A DNA stretch of 64,000 bases from Pascua guehoae (lineage: Eukaryota > Basidiomycota > Tremellomycetes > Trichosporonales > Trichosporonaceae), in NCBI GenBank assembly GCA_001600415.1, contig BCJX01000013.1:570753-634752 (forward strand), read 5' to 3'. Positions 22,090 through 34,200 of this stretch are shown piece after piece (positions within the stretch are counted from its first letter, which is position 1; the number at the start of each line of letters is the position of its first letter). Below the pieces are notes generated by a model that was not told the DNA's origin, did no database searches, and worked only from the letters and a program-made list of their open reading frames with translations. The position numbers were made by a program, and so were the translations under genes.

Positions 22090-22581
22090 TTCCCTTTTGC
22101 CCAGTCAAGTCCTTTTTGCGTGGCGCTGTGGATGGAGGTTTGGCTGGCGCTGTCGAATGTCTCTTGGGTCAGGGGGTTATGCACTTGCGAGTAGGGACTG
22201 GGGCGGGGATGCGTGTAGGGGCTAGAAGCAGAGGCTGCAAGTCGAGGCCGCGGAGCAATAGGATTCACCCCGTCCACCGGAATGACGGAGGCCGACTTGG
22301 GTTGTTCTCGGACATGATGTTGCAGTCCCACCGCAGCACCGCATCCCATTACCTGTCCACGCCTCCTTCCGCAGGCCACGACTCGCCCTCGTCGTGCAAG
22401 AACCCCCGACGACAGGCCCGAACCACACCATGCATACGCGCAAACCACCCCACCGAAATACGACTATAATTGAAAATAAATAAATAAATAAATAAATAAT
22501 CCCCGCCAAACTCCAACCAAGCCCGCCAACCAACCAATCACAACCCATCACCCCCCTGCGTGGGACCACCAAAAAGATCGC
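22090..22581. other. Spacer between convergent tRNA-Gly genes
   Basis: 492 bp with no gene. It contains an (AATA)n-type A-rich tract at about 22474-22498 (TAAATAAATAAA pattern). Confidence 0.6.
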
Positions 22582-22684
22582 TACGCCTGAGGGGATTTGA
22601 ACCCCTGTCACCACTTGACGGTCCCATCCTGCAACTGCAGGGGATAATGGGAGAGTGGCATCCTTACCACTAGACGACAGGCGT
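22582..22684 (-). tRNA. tRNA-Gly(CCC) with intron
   Basis: Minus-strand cloverleaf: acceptor ACGCCTG/CAGGCGT with A73, a D arm identical in core to the tRNA-Gly at 21986, anticodon stem CCACT/AGTGG, and T arm AGGGG-TTCAAAT-CCCCT. The loop CT-CCC-A gives anticodon CCC. The 31-nt intron (22617-22647) lies after base 37, leaving 72 nt. A TTTTT terminator is read from 22575-22571. It shares the A1-U72 pair and much of the body with the neighbouring tRNA-Gly(TCC), so the two look like an inverted duplication that diverged in anticodon and acceptor stem. Confidence 0.9.
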
Positions 22685-24208
22685 CAATGATGCCAGGAAA
22701 ATTTTCTCTCCCCCCATAAAGGGGGTGCACATGTGGATGAAGTGGTGCTGTGGCGTGGTGTGGTGGCGGGGTAGGGTGGTTTGGTGGCGAGCGGGTGCCA
22801 CATGCCACATTGGTGCGTGCGCGCAGATTGGCAGTGGCGTCGACTGGTGGCGATCGACGCAGATCAGGTCGGAGGTTGCTGATCAGGCGGTGTGGCCGAT
22901 CCCAAAGGGTATTGCGTCGCTCGGGAGCGGGGGGAGGCGGGGGTCTGGGCCAGACGCAGTTCGAGTTGTCTGGCTTGTGCGCGGTGCCAGTCACTTGCCG
23001 CCGGCCTCATGACTGCTGGTGCGTGTAGAGTCTGCAGTTGGGGTTGGTATGATGAGGGCGGCTGGGTCGGGGGGGGTGTGTTGGGCCGTGTGGGAGTGGG
23101 GGGAGTTGGGGGGAGGCAGGGTCGGGGGAGAATTGTTGCGGGGTAGAGATCCCAGGGGTGTCCTGTCCAAAGGCACGCTCGGGATGACTGCTGACTACTG
23201 AAACGCTGTTGCGAGGAGGACGAGCGTCGCGGACGGTCTTGCAGTCTCGTCGAGCAGGGACTAGGATGACGACGATAAAATCATGAGGACGACCGAGAAG
23301 TCAACCGGGCCGCTTTGGATTCTTGGCGCAAATCGGTACATTGGTGATAGAGGGCCACTTGGGATTTTGCTCGCGAGTGCGTGTATCTGGCGGCAGTGTT
23401 GTCAGTGCTGGGGCTGCGTTCAGCACAGCGCAGAGTGGTTCATCAGAAGTAAGGGGGGCGGGGGGCTACGAGGGTAGCACAGGTACCCAGCAGGGCCGTG
23501 GAGACGACAGGTCTCCCAACAGCGTCCAACTCTTGCCAACTTTCTGCCCCCGATTTTGCGCGCCATTGTACAAAACAGCCCTCCCTGCCACCGTGCAGTA
23601 GAACCAGCACCAGAGCCAGGATAATACGCATCTCGACGACCTCGAGTATACTCGCGACCGCTTATACTTTCAGTGGTATATTCATTCTCACCGCACAGTG
23701 CAGTGCTAGTTTGCAACCGTCCCCAGCCCAAATGGAAGTACCCGAGGTCCTCGGACGGGACGCGAGCTCGGGCATCAGACGCGACACGAGCCCAGGCATC
23801 AAACGCAACTCGACAGCGAGCTAAGCTGTATCATTTGGACTCACCCAGGCCATGTCTGGCGTTACAGCACCTTTAGCGGAGAGGCAAATGACCCAACCTC
23901 GGCGCTAGGTTCCAGCCTTTCTGTGAAGACGGTCCGACATCCCCCTCCCCCCTAACACTGCTGCCCATAGCAAAGCACCACAACGCAGGCACGCCCCAAC
24001 CAAACTCCCGCAGCCCAAACGGCACACAGCAAGCCCAAAACTGCCTTACCAGACCCACACAAGTGCCACAAATGAAATGTGGCACATTTGTGGCACTTTT
24101 CCCCCGCCACATCACACCCCTCCCACCACCCCAACCACGACCCCAACCGTCCTCCTCCTTCTTCCACCACCCCTCGGACGTCCGTATGCATCCAAAAAGA
24201 GCTATTTG
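22685..24208. other. Intergenic, no gene supported
   Basis: 1.5 kb of G-rich then mixed sequence without a credible coding frame. Short imperfect repeats of a GACGCGAGCYCRGGCATC unit occur at about 23757-23812. Confidence 0.5.
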
Positions 24209-24323
24209 AACCCACTGCCGGGGTCGAACCGGCGACCTTGTCCTTTCGATCTGCACCGTTTGCCTCCCGAAGGAGGAAGGATGAGATAGGAAAGACATAT
24301 GATAACCACTACACAAAGCGGGC
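24209..24323 (-). tRNA. tRNA-Arg(CCT) with intron
   Basis: Minus-strand cloverleaf: acceptor GCCCGCT/AGTGGGT with G-U pairs at 1-72 and 5-68, D arm GTGTAGTGGTTATCAT, anticodon stem TGTCT/GGACA, five-base variable loop AGGTC, and T arm GCCGG-TTCGACC-CCGGC. The loop TT-CCT-A gives anticodon CCT. A 42-nt intron (24245-24286) lies after base 37, leaving 73 nt. TTTTT termination is read from 24198-24194. A G1-U72 pair is also known in other eukaryotic tRNA-Arg(CCT). Confidence 0.87.
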
Positions 24324-25056
24324 TTCACGGGAGTTTGGGCGGGGGATCGATTCCGTCCCCGGTCGGCGGGCGTCCCTGGCGATGTGTGGGGTGCGATTGG
24401 CGTTGAGGGGGAGTGAGATTGCCAGATAGGATGTGTGAGATGGGCTGGGGAGTTGGGAGTCGTGGCCGTCAGACGGCGGTGCCACTCTGACGAGCTGTCT
24501 GGGCGCGCGGGGGCCAACGGGCCACCTGCGAGAGTGCGCATGTGTGAGCCAGCCTAGCGACGGGCAGCGACGCGTAGCTCGAACTGGCACAACAAGGCTC
24601 GAACACCACTGGGCAAGTCTGAGCAATAGTTGACACCAAACTGCCAACCGCCGGTAGGGGGCGCCACGGGTCAGAAGACCATTTCCAGTCGTGTCAACAA
24701 CCAACAGTGGAGGCCCAGTCTTGGTATTCAGACCATTGTGCCTCTCCTATCCGCTCCATCTGTACCGGCCAAATCCGCTCAGACCTGGGCTGTGACGTCG
24801 GGTGACGATGTCCCCGGCGTCGAGTGACCCTGGTTACATTGGTGATCACATTGCGGTCACATTGGCGGTCACATAGGCCACATTGGGCCCACCGCAGCTT
24901 GCTAGCCCGCCCTATGCGAGCAACGACCACTTGGGCTGTAAATGGAGTTTGGCGATCCCGTCTAAGGTCTCTAGCTAGCCCCCCGGCTCAAAGCACTATC
25001 AGTACTGCCACGAGTAGAGTCCTGGGTCCCCAACAACCTCTTGACCTCACACCGTT

Positions 25057-25119
<63 letters not shown>

Positions 25120-26000
25120 TGCCATGAGCACTCGCTGCCATGCCGCAAGCTTCCACCCGCACCGCTGGTCTCTGCTGTATTCAAGGCGCTCACCCTCTCC
25201 ATCGTATTCCCTGTGCAGAATCCTCCACATGTGCGTCGGGAGCCTTGACACTACAGCCTTGACACTGCCTGGGCTCGGTCTACAGTACCGCGATTTGAAT
25301 TGCGTTACCAATGCGCTTGCACGACCAAGTCCTTTTATCCACCCTTCTTCGTTGTACCACTCCATCGCATCCCTCCATCCACCGCATACATGCATCCGAC
25401 GCATCGCCTACGAGCGCACATGGCATTATGCCATCCGCTACACCGAGCAAGGCCGGCGGGATGCGTGGGCGCTTTGCAGGGGGGCAGAATTGTGCTCAGA
25501 TTTCCCGCGAGTTCCGAGTCCCATACTCGACGACACGCGAGCTGCTAAAGCGCGCCGCGGGCCGCAATGGCTCAGTGTATCGCACGTGCCGGACTTGGAG
25601 TCCAAGCTGGGCGTGTGCTCTCTCCAGACCAATGCAATGGCACGGCAAGTGGAGATTCCTGCCGGTTGTATCCCACAAGTCTTGCGCGCCGCCCTGTATA
25701 CGCGCCGTGCGTACCCTAGCTTAATGTGGTCGTCTCATAGCTTCTCGGACACACCTGTACACCACTCAGCGGGGCTCATGGATTCCTGTTTATGGGGGTT
25801 TAGACTATGCGAGCCCAACCAAAGTCAAAGTCTGCTGTGCCGTAGCACGCCACCCACTCGAGGTTAGTGCGATCCGGCTGTCCAAGTGCCCAAACTGCCA
25901 ACACGGCGGTCCAAGTGCCCAAGCGGCAATCACGACCAACACAGCTGCCAATACCAAAGCCAAGTGCATAGTACAGAGTCCACGTCGTCTACTGCCGCCA
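24324..26000. other. Intergenic with a long C homopolymer
   Basis: No gene supported. The only frame of size crosses the 62-nt C run at 25058-25119 and is an artefact of it. The right end is the 3' flank of the eIF6 gene. Confidence 0.55.
25058..25119. repeat. Poly(C) run of 62 nt
   Basis: An uninterrupted run of 62 cytosines. Such runs are unstable in replication and hard to sequence, so the true length is uncertain. No adjacent element explains it. Confidence 0.9.
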
Positions 26001-28059
26001 TTATGCGTAGTGGTCGATGAGCGAGTCGCGCATCTCGTTGATGACGGCCGCGGACGTTTGGCCCTGGAGACCTGGGGGTTAGCTGACTGTGCTGGGAGGG
26101 AGACAACTATGCGAGGCATGGGGGGTGGTACGGGAGGTACGGAGGAGAGGTGGTGGCGCGAGGTAGGGCAGTGGGCAGACATGACGTGTAGAGTGGGAAA
26201 ATAGTTTGCAAAGGAGACACGGGGCAGCTCGCAAATGGACAAGACGAGCAAAGACCACTACAAAGGAGCAATCGCGGACTGAACGCTGCCACATAGGCAC
26301 CAACGAGCAGGCAAGTCTGGTACGCAGGCGGACAGCAGACTCCAGGTCGCGACACATCTGCACTCGATACACTCCGGAGCCGAACCAACTCAGCAGTGGC
26401 CTGTGCGCTGATTGCTGAATCTGCGCAGCGTGGTCCACCTGGTCCTCGTCCACACGGCCGGCCATACGCGTTTCACGTTGCCGACGGCGCCAAGACACGC
26501 TCCTTGCAAACAAACAACAACAGCCTCTGCGCTCTCCGACACAGCACATTCCAGGCACCAACACCACCCCAAACACGGGCACACTCGAATCGCCAAACTG
26601 GTACTCACGGAAAGTGGCCTCAATCACGCTGACCTCGGTGGCGGTCGTGTCGAGGCCGGTGAACGCGCACCAGTCGTTGACGACCATGCCGGCGCCAATG
26701 ACCTCGGAACCGCGGTTGACGGTACCGGCTACGAGGGGCACCTGGAGGAGCGACGAGAGTTCGTCGAGCTCGGAGCGGGTGGTTTTGGGGTGGACAAGGC
26801 CGCCCTGGGGTGGTGTTAGCAATGGTGCGGGGGTAGGGAGAATAGAAAGGGGGGGAAAGGGGGAGGGGGCAGGGAGGGGGAAGGTTGCAGGAGTGGCGGG
26901 GTGGAGAACGGGAGTGAGAACAGGGGGTGCGGAACGGAGGGTAGAACAAGGGGACGCAGCAGCGAGAGTAGCCTCCTCGCACTGGTCTTTTGGGAGCCAG
27001 ATCTTTGGGAGCGCCTAATGCTGAGACGGATGCTGCAAGACAGCCCATCGGGTCACTGGTGCGTGGCGGGAGGCGTCTATGCACAGAGATACAGCTGTGG
27101 GTCTGGATCCCGGATGTCTCCCTTCAATCGCTGCCGGCGTGTAACGGCCTGGTACCGAACGTTCCATCGTGCGCCACCGCCTCACCACTCCCCAACACCT
27201 GGCTCCCCACGACCACCCGACATCCCACGCACACCGCTTCGCGGTGTTCTGCGGCGTTCTAGGCATCCCAACTCACCTGGTTGGACAGCGAGCAGTAGCT
27301 CCCGACGAGCACGTTTCCGGCAATGGTCTGACGGAACACCTCAACCTTGAGGGTGTCGGCGATAATCTCCTCGGTCTCGCGGTCAATGTCTGGGTGGACG
27401 AGTGCGACATAGTCGTTGCAGGCAATCACGTTTCCGAGCGCGGACAGGCGCTCTTCGACGCGCTGGATGGCGACACTGGGGGGCAGCGAGTTGCGCAGGT
27501 GCTGCAGTTCCTGGTCGGTCGTGGTCGAGGGGACGAGGAGGCCGTGGCGGTTACCCGCGGTCAGGCGGCCGACGATGCGGGTGCCTGCAATCGTCGTGTG
27601 GACAATGGGGATGACGTCTGCGAGCTCGGCCTCGAAGGTCGAGTAAAAGTTGGACGACGATGCGAGGGCCGTCAGGCAGTACCTTTCGGTCAGCGGAGCC
27701 CAAAGCGAGCGTGATGCCGCAGCGGAAGCTTGGTGGAGCTTGGGTTGGTAGCTGCCAGAGCGTGCAGGTGAGGTAGGTCAGAGTGGAGGCAACCTCCCAG
27801 TGCACATGACCAGGCATGATCCTGTCCAAGGCGGAGAGGACATGTCGTCAAGACCTTCACCAACCCAAGACAACAGTCGAGGTCACTACACGCACGAGTT
27901 GGTAAGCTTGGCAAACACGCCAATATCGGTCGAGTTCTCAAACTGGCAGCCTGGGGAGGTCAGATACACCTAGACACCGACGCCGACGATCCAAGCGGTG
28001 CAAGCTCGTGCCGCCACCGCACCTCATTGCTGAGGGAGCTCGTACTCACGGACAGCCAT
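26001..28059 (-). CDS. TIF6: Eukaryotic translation initiation factor 6 (60S anti-association factor)
   Basis: Binds the 60S subunit in nucleolus and cytoplasm, is needed for 60S biogenesis, and blocks premature joining to 40S. Five exons join in frame: 28059-28050, 27950-27896, 27682-27277, 26804-26609 and 26071-26001. They encode 245 aa, the standard eIF6 length. The sequence starts [21 protein letters not shown] and shows pentein-fold blocks [38 protein letters not shown], and [18 protein letters not shown]. It ends [13 protein letters not shown]. The first exon is only 10 nt, and the acceptor of exon 3 is AAG rather than CAG/TAG. The gene is head to head with CSN12. Confidence 0.97.
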
Positions 28060-28644
28060 GGTGGGTGGAGGAACGGTGGTTCGAAGGGGCGGGTCTAGGG
28101 TCGGGTTGGAAAGGGGGGCGACGGTAGCGGGGCTAGCGGTCGAGAGTGTAATAAGAGTCTAACGTGCGGGGGTTTGCTGTCGTTTGCGATGTGAGAGGCA
28201 ACGAGTTATATGCGATGGATGTTGAGGACACGGTTGACAGCCTGATGACTTGTTGAACTTTTCGATTATCCACCGCGTGTGGTGTTCGGATCCGAGGCGC
28301 CAGAAGCACCCACGCTGACGCAACAACATCCACCCACCCGCACGGGCGGCTCGTGCAACTTTGCAATTTGGGGGGATGAATTAAATATGTGCCATGTGAG
28401 TGCCATGTGGCTACCATGCGAAAATGACCCGAGATTGGTGTCCCTCTTGTTTAAGTTGGACAAGTGACAACCACCCATTGTAGTGGCATCTGAACAATTC
28501 AGCATTTCTAACCACCTTTGCATCCCTTTGTCCTCGACCCTTTCCATCTCGCTCGCACACACGCACGCAGTGGACACTGCCGTTGGACCTAGCTTGTCCG
28601 TTCCTCCCCCCACGGCCCCCGACCACATCACCTACCTCGTCGCG
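28060..28644. promoter_or_regulatory. Divergent promoter region between eIF6 and CSN12
   Basis: 585 bp shared by two head-to-head genes. An A/T-rich patch, GATGAATTAAATATG, lies at about 28375-28389, and C/T-rich leader sequence precedes each start. No motif I can name with confidence. Confidence 0.5.
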
Positions 28645-30857
28645 ATGAAGCTGCCCCAATTCATTGCAGCGTTCGCCGAGCCCCTACGCGTCGAGGACGC
28701 CAACCCGCTCCTGCGCCTCCTCGACTGCCGGAACCGCACGGCACGGGGGTTAGCGCAGACTGTCGGTGCGATTGAGGTGAGATTGTGTGCGGTTACACTC
28801 TGTGCACGCATGTCTTTGAGCTCGCGGCAGGGGGGCGCGGTACCAGGCAGCAGGCAGCAGTTGCGCAACCAGTGCCCCGCAATGTGCCGCGCAACCACAC
28901 GCCCACATGTACGCCTTGGTGCCGCCCCACAGCGTCCTTATGCCCCGTCTACACCCACGTTCATCACCTTCCGACGCATACGCTAACGCCAGCCCCGCCG
29001 CCTCCAGAACCCAGGCCACACGCTCCCGGAAAACTGGGACGGCATTGCGGTCCGCCACTGCGCCGCCGTGCACGCGCTGTACAGCAACGACTATCCGACG
29101 GCATACACGCACCAGTCTGCGCTGGCGTCGCTCTTCTTCCGGTGGATGCAGGACCAGCCCGCGTGGGCGCTGCCGGTGCTCTACCTGATCCTGCGCGACC
29201 TGCGCGAGCTCGCCGAGCTGGCCGACACGGCCGATCAGGGGGGCAAGATGGCCGCGCTCGAAGAGTGCACGCGTACCGTGTCCAAGGCGTTTACGATTTG
29301 TGCGACCGATAGGACGTACAAGGGCAGCATGAGTCGGAGGGTCGGCGTGTATCATGTCGCGTGCTTGAGTATCAAGTGTTATTTCAAGGTGCGTACGGGT
29401 TGGTATTGTTTGCGGTGGATATGCGGCGCGTGGGAGGAGAGAGGGGCGGAGTGAGTGGCCCGGGGTGTAAAGGCTGTGAAGGATCAGATGGTGTGGAGTG
29501 AATGGGGGGTTTGTTGACCAGTACGGATTTGGGCGGTGCCAAAGTGTGACAAAGTTGGAGGCCTGCTCCAGCTGGACTGGTCTTCCCACCATGCCTCCCG
29601 TCATCACTCCACAGTCTCCGTCTGTCGCTCCGTCTTTTCTAATCGATCCAATGACGACTCTCCTCGCCTCCGACTCACCTCCCCTCGTCCTCCCCTGTCC
29701 CCCGTCCTCCTACACATCCCGCCCCCCCCGCCCCTATTTGTCCCCACTCACACTCCAGGTCGGCAAACCCAACCTATGCAAAAACATTATCCGCGCAGTC
29801 ACATCCGACCCCAAGACACCCCCCGTCGACGACGCCCCGCTCCCTGACCAAGTAACGTGGCACTTTTACATTGGCATGCTGGCGTTTCTCAACGGCGAGG
29901 ACCGCAAGGCCCAGGACGAGCTCGAGTGGGCGTACCTCCATTGTCCGGTGGAGGCGAAGCGGAACCAGGAGTGAGTTGGGTGTGTGGCGCGAGTGGGTGG
30001 AGTTGCGTGTGGAGTTGCGTGTGGACTGCGCGGAAGTGGATGGGTGTTCAACGGGTGCCCGTGGCAGGCAAGCGGGTCAAGAGCGGCACAGGAGGTGAGG
30101 GCAGCGTCGTGTCGAGTTGGCAGTTCCACCGAGGTACGGGGACTGGAGACGAGAGACGGCAAGGGGCAGATATGTGGTGGAGACATCGGAGGAGAAGGGC
30201 AACGGGGTCACCAGTAGAGGGTACAGCCAGGCCTGGTGTTTGGCAGCCATTGTGTGCGAGGATGTGCTCAATCTCAACCCCATCTATCCCCCCTCCCCCT
30301 GCCCCCAAGCGCATATACACCCGCTAACCGCAGATTAATCCTCACCTACCTCATCCCCCTGCACATGCTGCGCGGGTCCTTCCCCACCGCGGCGCTGCTC
30401 GACGCGCACCCGCGCCTCGCCGCGACATATGGCCCGTTCATCGCGGCCATCCGCGCCGGCGATGTGGCGGCGTACGACGAGCGCCTCGAGGCCGCCCAGG
30501 CCCGCCTGGTGGGCATGAACACGTACCTCGCCGTCGAGCGGGCGCGGGAGGGCGCGCTGCGTGTCCTCTTTAGGCAGGCGTGGGTCGCGAGCGATAAGAC
30601 GAGCAGGGTGCCCGTGACCACGTTCCAGGTTGCGCTGCGCTTGCATGGCGTCGAGGTCGGGACGGACGAGGTCGAGTGTATGCTTGCGAATATGATTTAT
30701 CGCGTAAGTTGGCGTCGGGGGGAGGACGTAGCGCGGGTTAGTTGGAGAGGAGCTGACGCTGCAGGGATTTATCAAGGGCTACATTTCGCACGAAAAGCTC
30801 ATGGTCGTGTTGGCAAAGACCAACCCGTTCCCAGAGCTCGCGTCTGTGCCACGATAG
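28645..30857 (+). CDS. CSN12: CSN12/PCID2/Thp1-type PCI-domain protein (TREX-2 / mRNA export)
   Basis: Five exons, 28645-28776, 29008-29388, 29759-29970, 30334-30703 and 30765-30857, join to 395 aa. The sequence follows the PCID2/Csn12 family along its length: PAWALPVLYLILRDLRELAE, then GKPNLCKNIIRAV, ILTYLIPLHMLRGSFP, EVECMLANMIYRGFIKGYIS, and the C-terminal AKTNPFPELASV. Family members carry a helical-repeat N-terminus and a C-terminal PCI winged helix, bind nucleic acid with Sac3 and Dss1 in TREX-2, and act in mRNA export and transcript elongation; yeast Csn12 also associates with a COP9-like complex. The start ATG is the first that keeps the family N-terminus (MKLPQFIAAFAEPLR). Confidence 0.93.
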
Positions 30858-31276
30858 CAGTTGCACACCTCCTGCACTGCCCGTGTTGTCCGTGTTGTCC
30901 GCGTCGACCACGCTGATCGCGTCGTTGTTGCCCGCCTCTATACCCTCCGTATTCACACCCTGCATCTCGGCGACTTGGTGCTTGCCCAGTCGCCCCTGTA
31001 CAGTATTCAGCATGAATGTCATGTCGTGACGCTACCCTGCCTGTCGAGCCTATGTACAGCATACTCGTGCCTTGCACCGTGGGCATCGTCTCTCTGCCCT
31101 CTCCATCGTATCTTGTAATCGTATCTCGCCTCGCACGTCCCCATCGGCTTTCTCCACTGTATCTCTTCTCCCATCGTTCCCCTCGCTCCCATCATTGTCG
31201 TCTTCTGCGGAAACATCGTCTTGTTCAACCGTATTTCGTATTACCGACCGCGCTCGTGTCCGCCTCCGATGCCAGC
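30858..31276. other. Convergent 3' intergenic region
   Basis: 419 bp between the convergent stops of CSN12 and the axis-protein-like gene. It is C/T-rich, with no gene or clear terminator motif seen. Confidence 0.5.
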
Positions 31277-34200
31277 CTAGAAGAGCGTCTTCGGAAGGCC
31301 CAGTGTCGTCACCTCGTTTACACGGTCCACAAGGGTTGCGTGGCGCAGCTTGCTCTCGTTGACCGTCGTCTTGAGCGCGTGCTTGAGATCGTCGTGCACT
31401 TCGCGCCGAGCGGCGGATGCATCACGAAGCATCTGCGTGTAGACCTCCCTACCTGTCAGCGTCAGTCTGATACACGACTTACGTCTCCTTGGTCCACTTG
31501 GTCGCGGTGGCCACCATGGACCTAGCCAACGTGCGGCGCTGAATCTGCATCTGCTTGTTGGGCGCCTGAATGCGCTCCATCATAATGTCCTCGAGCACCT
31601 GGTATCAGCACCACCTGTTAACTGCAACGCACCGAGGTAAACTTTCCAAGGCTCTGCTACGTCAGCGTTGTTGTTAAAAGGAGCGTACCTCATGAAGCGT
31701 CTCGCGATCCATCGAGTCGGACCGCGTCTGCCTGCGAGAGGGCGTCTGGAAGCGGATACGCTTAACAGGGCGCGGTTCAGAGTCGTCAAGAGGACGCTTC
31801 AATGCACTCTCCCGAGAGCCGAATGCAATCGAACGCTTGGGCGGGCGCTCGTCCAAGTCCGAGTCTGGCGCAGGACGCTTCAGCAGCCTCTCCTCAGCCG
31901 CCTCTTGATCCCACATCGGCTCGTGTTCCGGGGCATAGCTGGCTCGGTTCGACGGCCCCGCCCCGAACGGAGGCGCCGGAGGGGCGATCGGGGTCGGGGC
32001 AACCTTGATCTTTGGAACGGCGTAACGAGGGGTAGACGTCGTTACCGTGTCAAAGCCGTGCTCAGTGGGAATGGAATCCTCGTGGAACAGTGAGGGGGAA
32101 GTGCGAGAAGGGCCGGGGGGATCATCATGAGGCAACGAGGAGGGTGCTCGAGTCTCGGCATTCTCCCGCCCCAGGTGACGCCGTGAAGGCGGCGGTGGAG
32201 GCTGCTGTCCTTTAACACGACGGTTCGAGGTCCGGCGAGGCGGTAAGTCAACTGAACGATTCGCCGTACGATGAGGCGACGACTCTGCCGAACGGTTGGG
32301 TGAGCGATGAATTGGTTCCTCAGCTGAGCGGTTCAAAGTGCGACGAGTTGCTGCGGCGGTCTCATGGCGTGAGGGTTGGGTCCGTTTGGCCGGAGATTTG
32401 TCGACTTTAACGTTGAGCTCTTGGAGTGAAGCATCGACGAGGGTGGTTTCCTCGGCAGTACCCATGCTCTCGTCCTGCAGAGTCAGTCGAGCCATGCTCA
32501 TAAGAAACACCCAGCTCACTGAAAACACATCCGGCTGGTCCACAAGGGTAGGCGTGGGACGAGACTTTGCCTGCGGCTTGAGAGTAGCACGAGTGCGTGG
32601 GGCAGGGCCCACCTCCTTGGGTAAGGACACTTTCTTCGACTGCCTGCTGGCTTTCGGCGGCTGAGTCTTTCCAGGAAGGGGCTCAGCTTCAGGCTCCTCG
32701 TCGATGGGACTGTCAGGTTGTTTCGCCTTCCTAGCCCTTGATGGCGCCTTCTTGGCAGGAGGCGGCGAGTCAGCCTTGATGGTCGAGGCCTTCTTGGCCT
32801 TTGTCGCTCCTTTCTTCTTGTCCGTGGCCGCTTCTGACACGTTGGTATCGGGGGCGCTAGCCCGCGTCCGTTGCTTTGAGGGCGGAGGCCGTGTCTCAAC
32901 ATCATGTTGCGACGGCGAGCTTGCTACAGTACCGACAACATCGTCGGTGGGTTCTTTCGTCTTGGCCCTATTCTTCGATGCAACTTGCGTCACAGGAGGA
33001 GGCGAAGGGCTGGAGGACGCGTGTGCGGTAGCGTTGGGGGATGCAGCATCGGCCGGCGTCTCAGGAGCAGGTGGAGTTTTCGGTGATGGCGACTGTCATG
33101 GTCAGCCAGAGATCAACGGGGTGCTCACCTCCTGGTCCTTATCCATCACGGGAGAGTCGCGCTTCCGTGGAGAAGCAATCTTTGACTTGGTAACCTTGGA
33201 GGATGCCTTCCTGACGGCAGGCTTTGAGGGTAGCTTTGGAGAAGCAGCTGTTTCGGATGGCTCCTCTGATGCGACGCGCTTCTGGCTTGGGGGTGGTTTG
33301 CGGTTTGGGGCAAGGATGCGCTGTTTGCGTATCCCTTTCAGAACCGATGGTGGGCTGCTGTCCTTTGAACTCTTAGTGTCCCCGTTGGGAACGACTTCCG
33401 GGTCCGGTACTGCCCCGACCGATAGGTCTTCTCCAGCGTCAGCCACCTCATCCTCTCCAGCGTCAGCCACCTCATCCTCTCCCTCCTCTTCGTCGGACAG
33501 CTTTTCCGCCTCCTGTGCTGTGCCCTGCTCAGTCTCCTGCTCCTCCTCGTGCTGTGACTCCTCATCGTCATCGCTGTCGTCGACAACGGGCCGCTTGGGT
33601 GGGTGACGTGGTTTCCCAACTGGATCGGTCAGCCAACAAACGTGCTTGCTCAACTCACATGTCTTGGTCGGCGTCTTGACAGGAGGTGCTTTCTCTTGGG
33701 CGGAGACGGGAAAGTGAATGTCGGGATCGTCGCCGACCGAGTCGGGTACGACGGTCCCTGTGGTTTGCAGAGACTCTGCGCGAGTCTTACTGGCAGCATT
33801 TGCCTGTAACTTGCGCGAGGAAGATTGTGTTGAGTTGCGCACTTCCTCAGCGGCAATCTTGGCTGTTGCCTTCTTGGCAGCACTGGCCGATGCACGGGCC
33901 GACCGACGAGGCTGTTTGTCGTTGACGGTTGCACTGTCAGGGGCAGGAACGCCATTGCCGTTTTCAGTCGTCGAGGATTGCAGCTTGCCATTCTTCGTCG
34001 GGGCCTTGGCGAGAGTGATCTTGTTGGCCTTAGGAGTTTTTGTTGAACGGGGTGAAGACTTCTTAGCCTTGGGCTGGGCCGTAGACTCTGGAGGGTTGTC
34101 AGCACGGTCTGATGTTGGGGATCAGCACTGCTGGAGCCCGTTAGAGCGCCAGGTGGTGCGGAGCCGTTTGCCATGCGCTGAGCTTACCATTCTGTGGGAC

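Noticed and set aside
24824..25867. 347-codon plus-strand open frame across the poly(C) run
   Set aside because: A quarter of it is poly-Pro from the C homopolymer; the rest lacks coding bias, domains and a plausible start.
32704..33606. 300-codon plus-strand frame opposite the axis-like gene
   Set aside because: Antisense shadow; the minus strand is continuous with spliced flanking exons.
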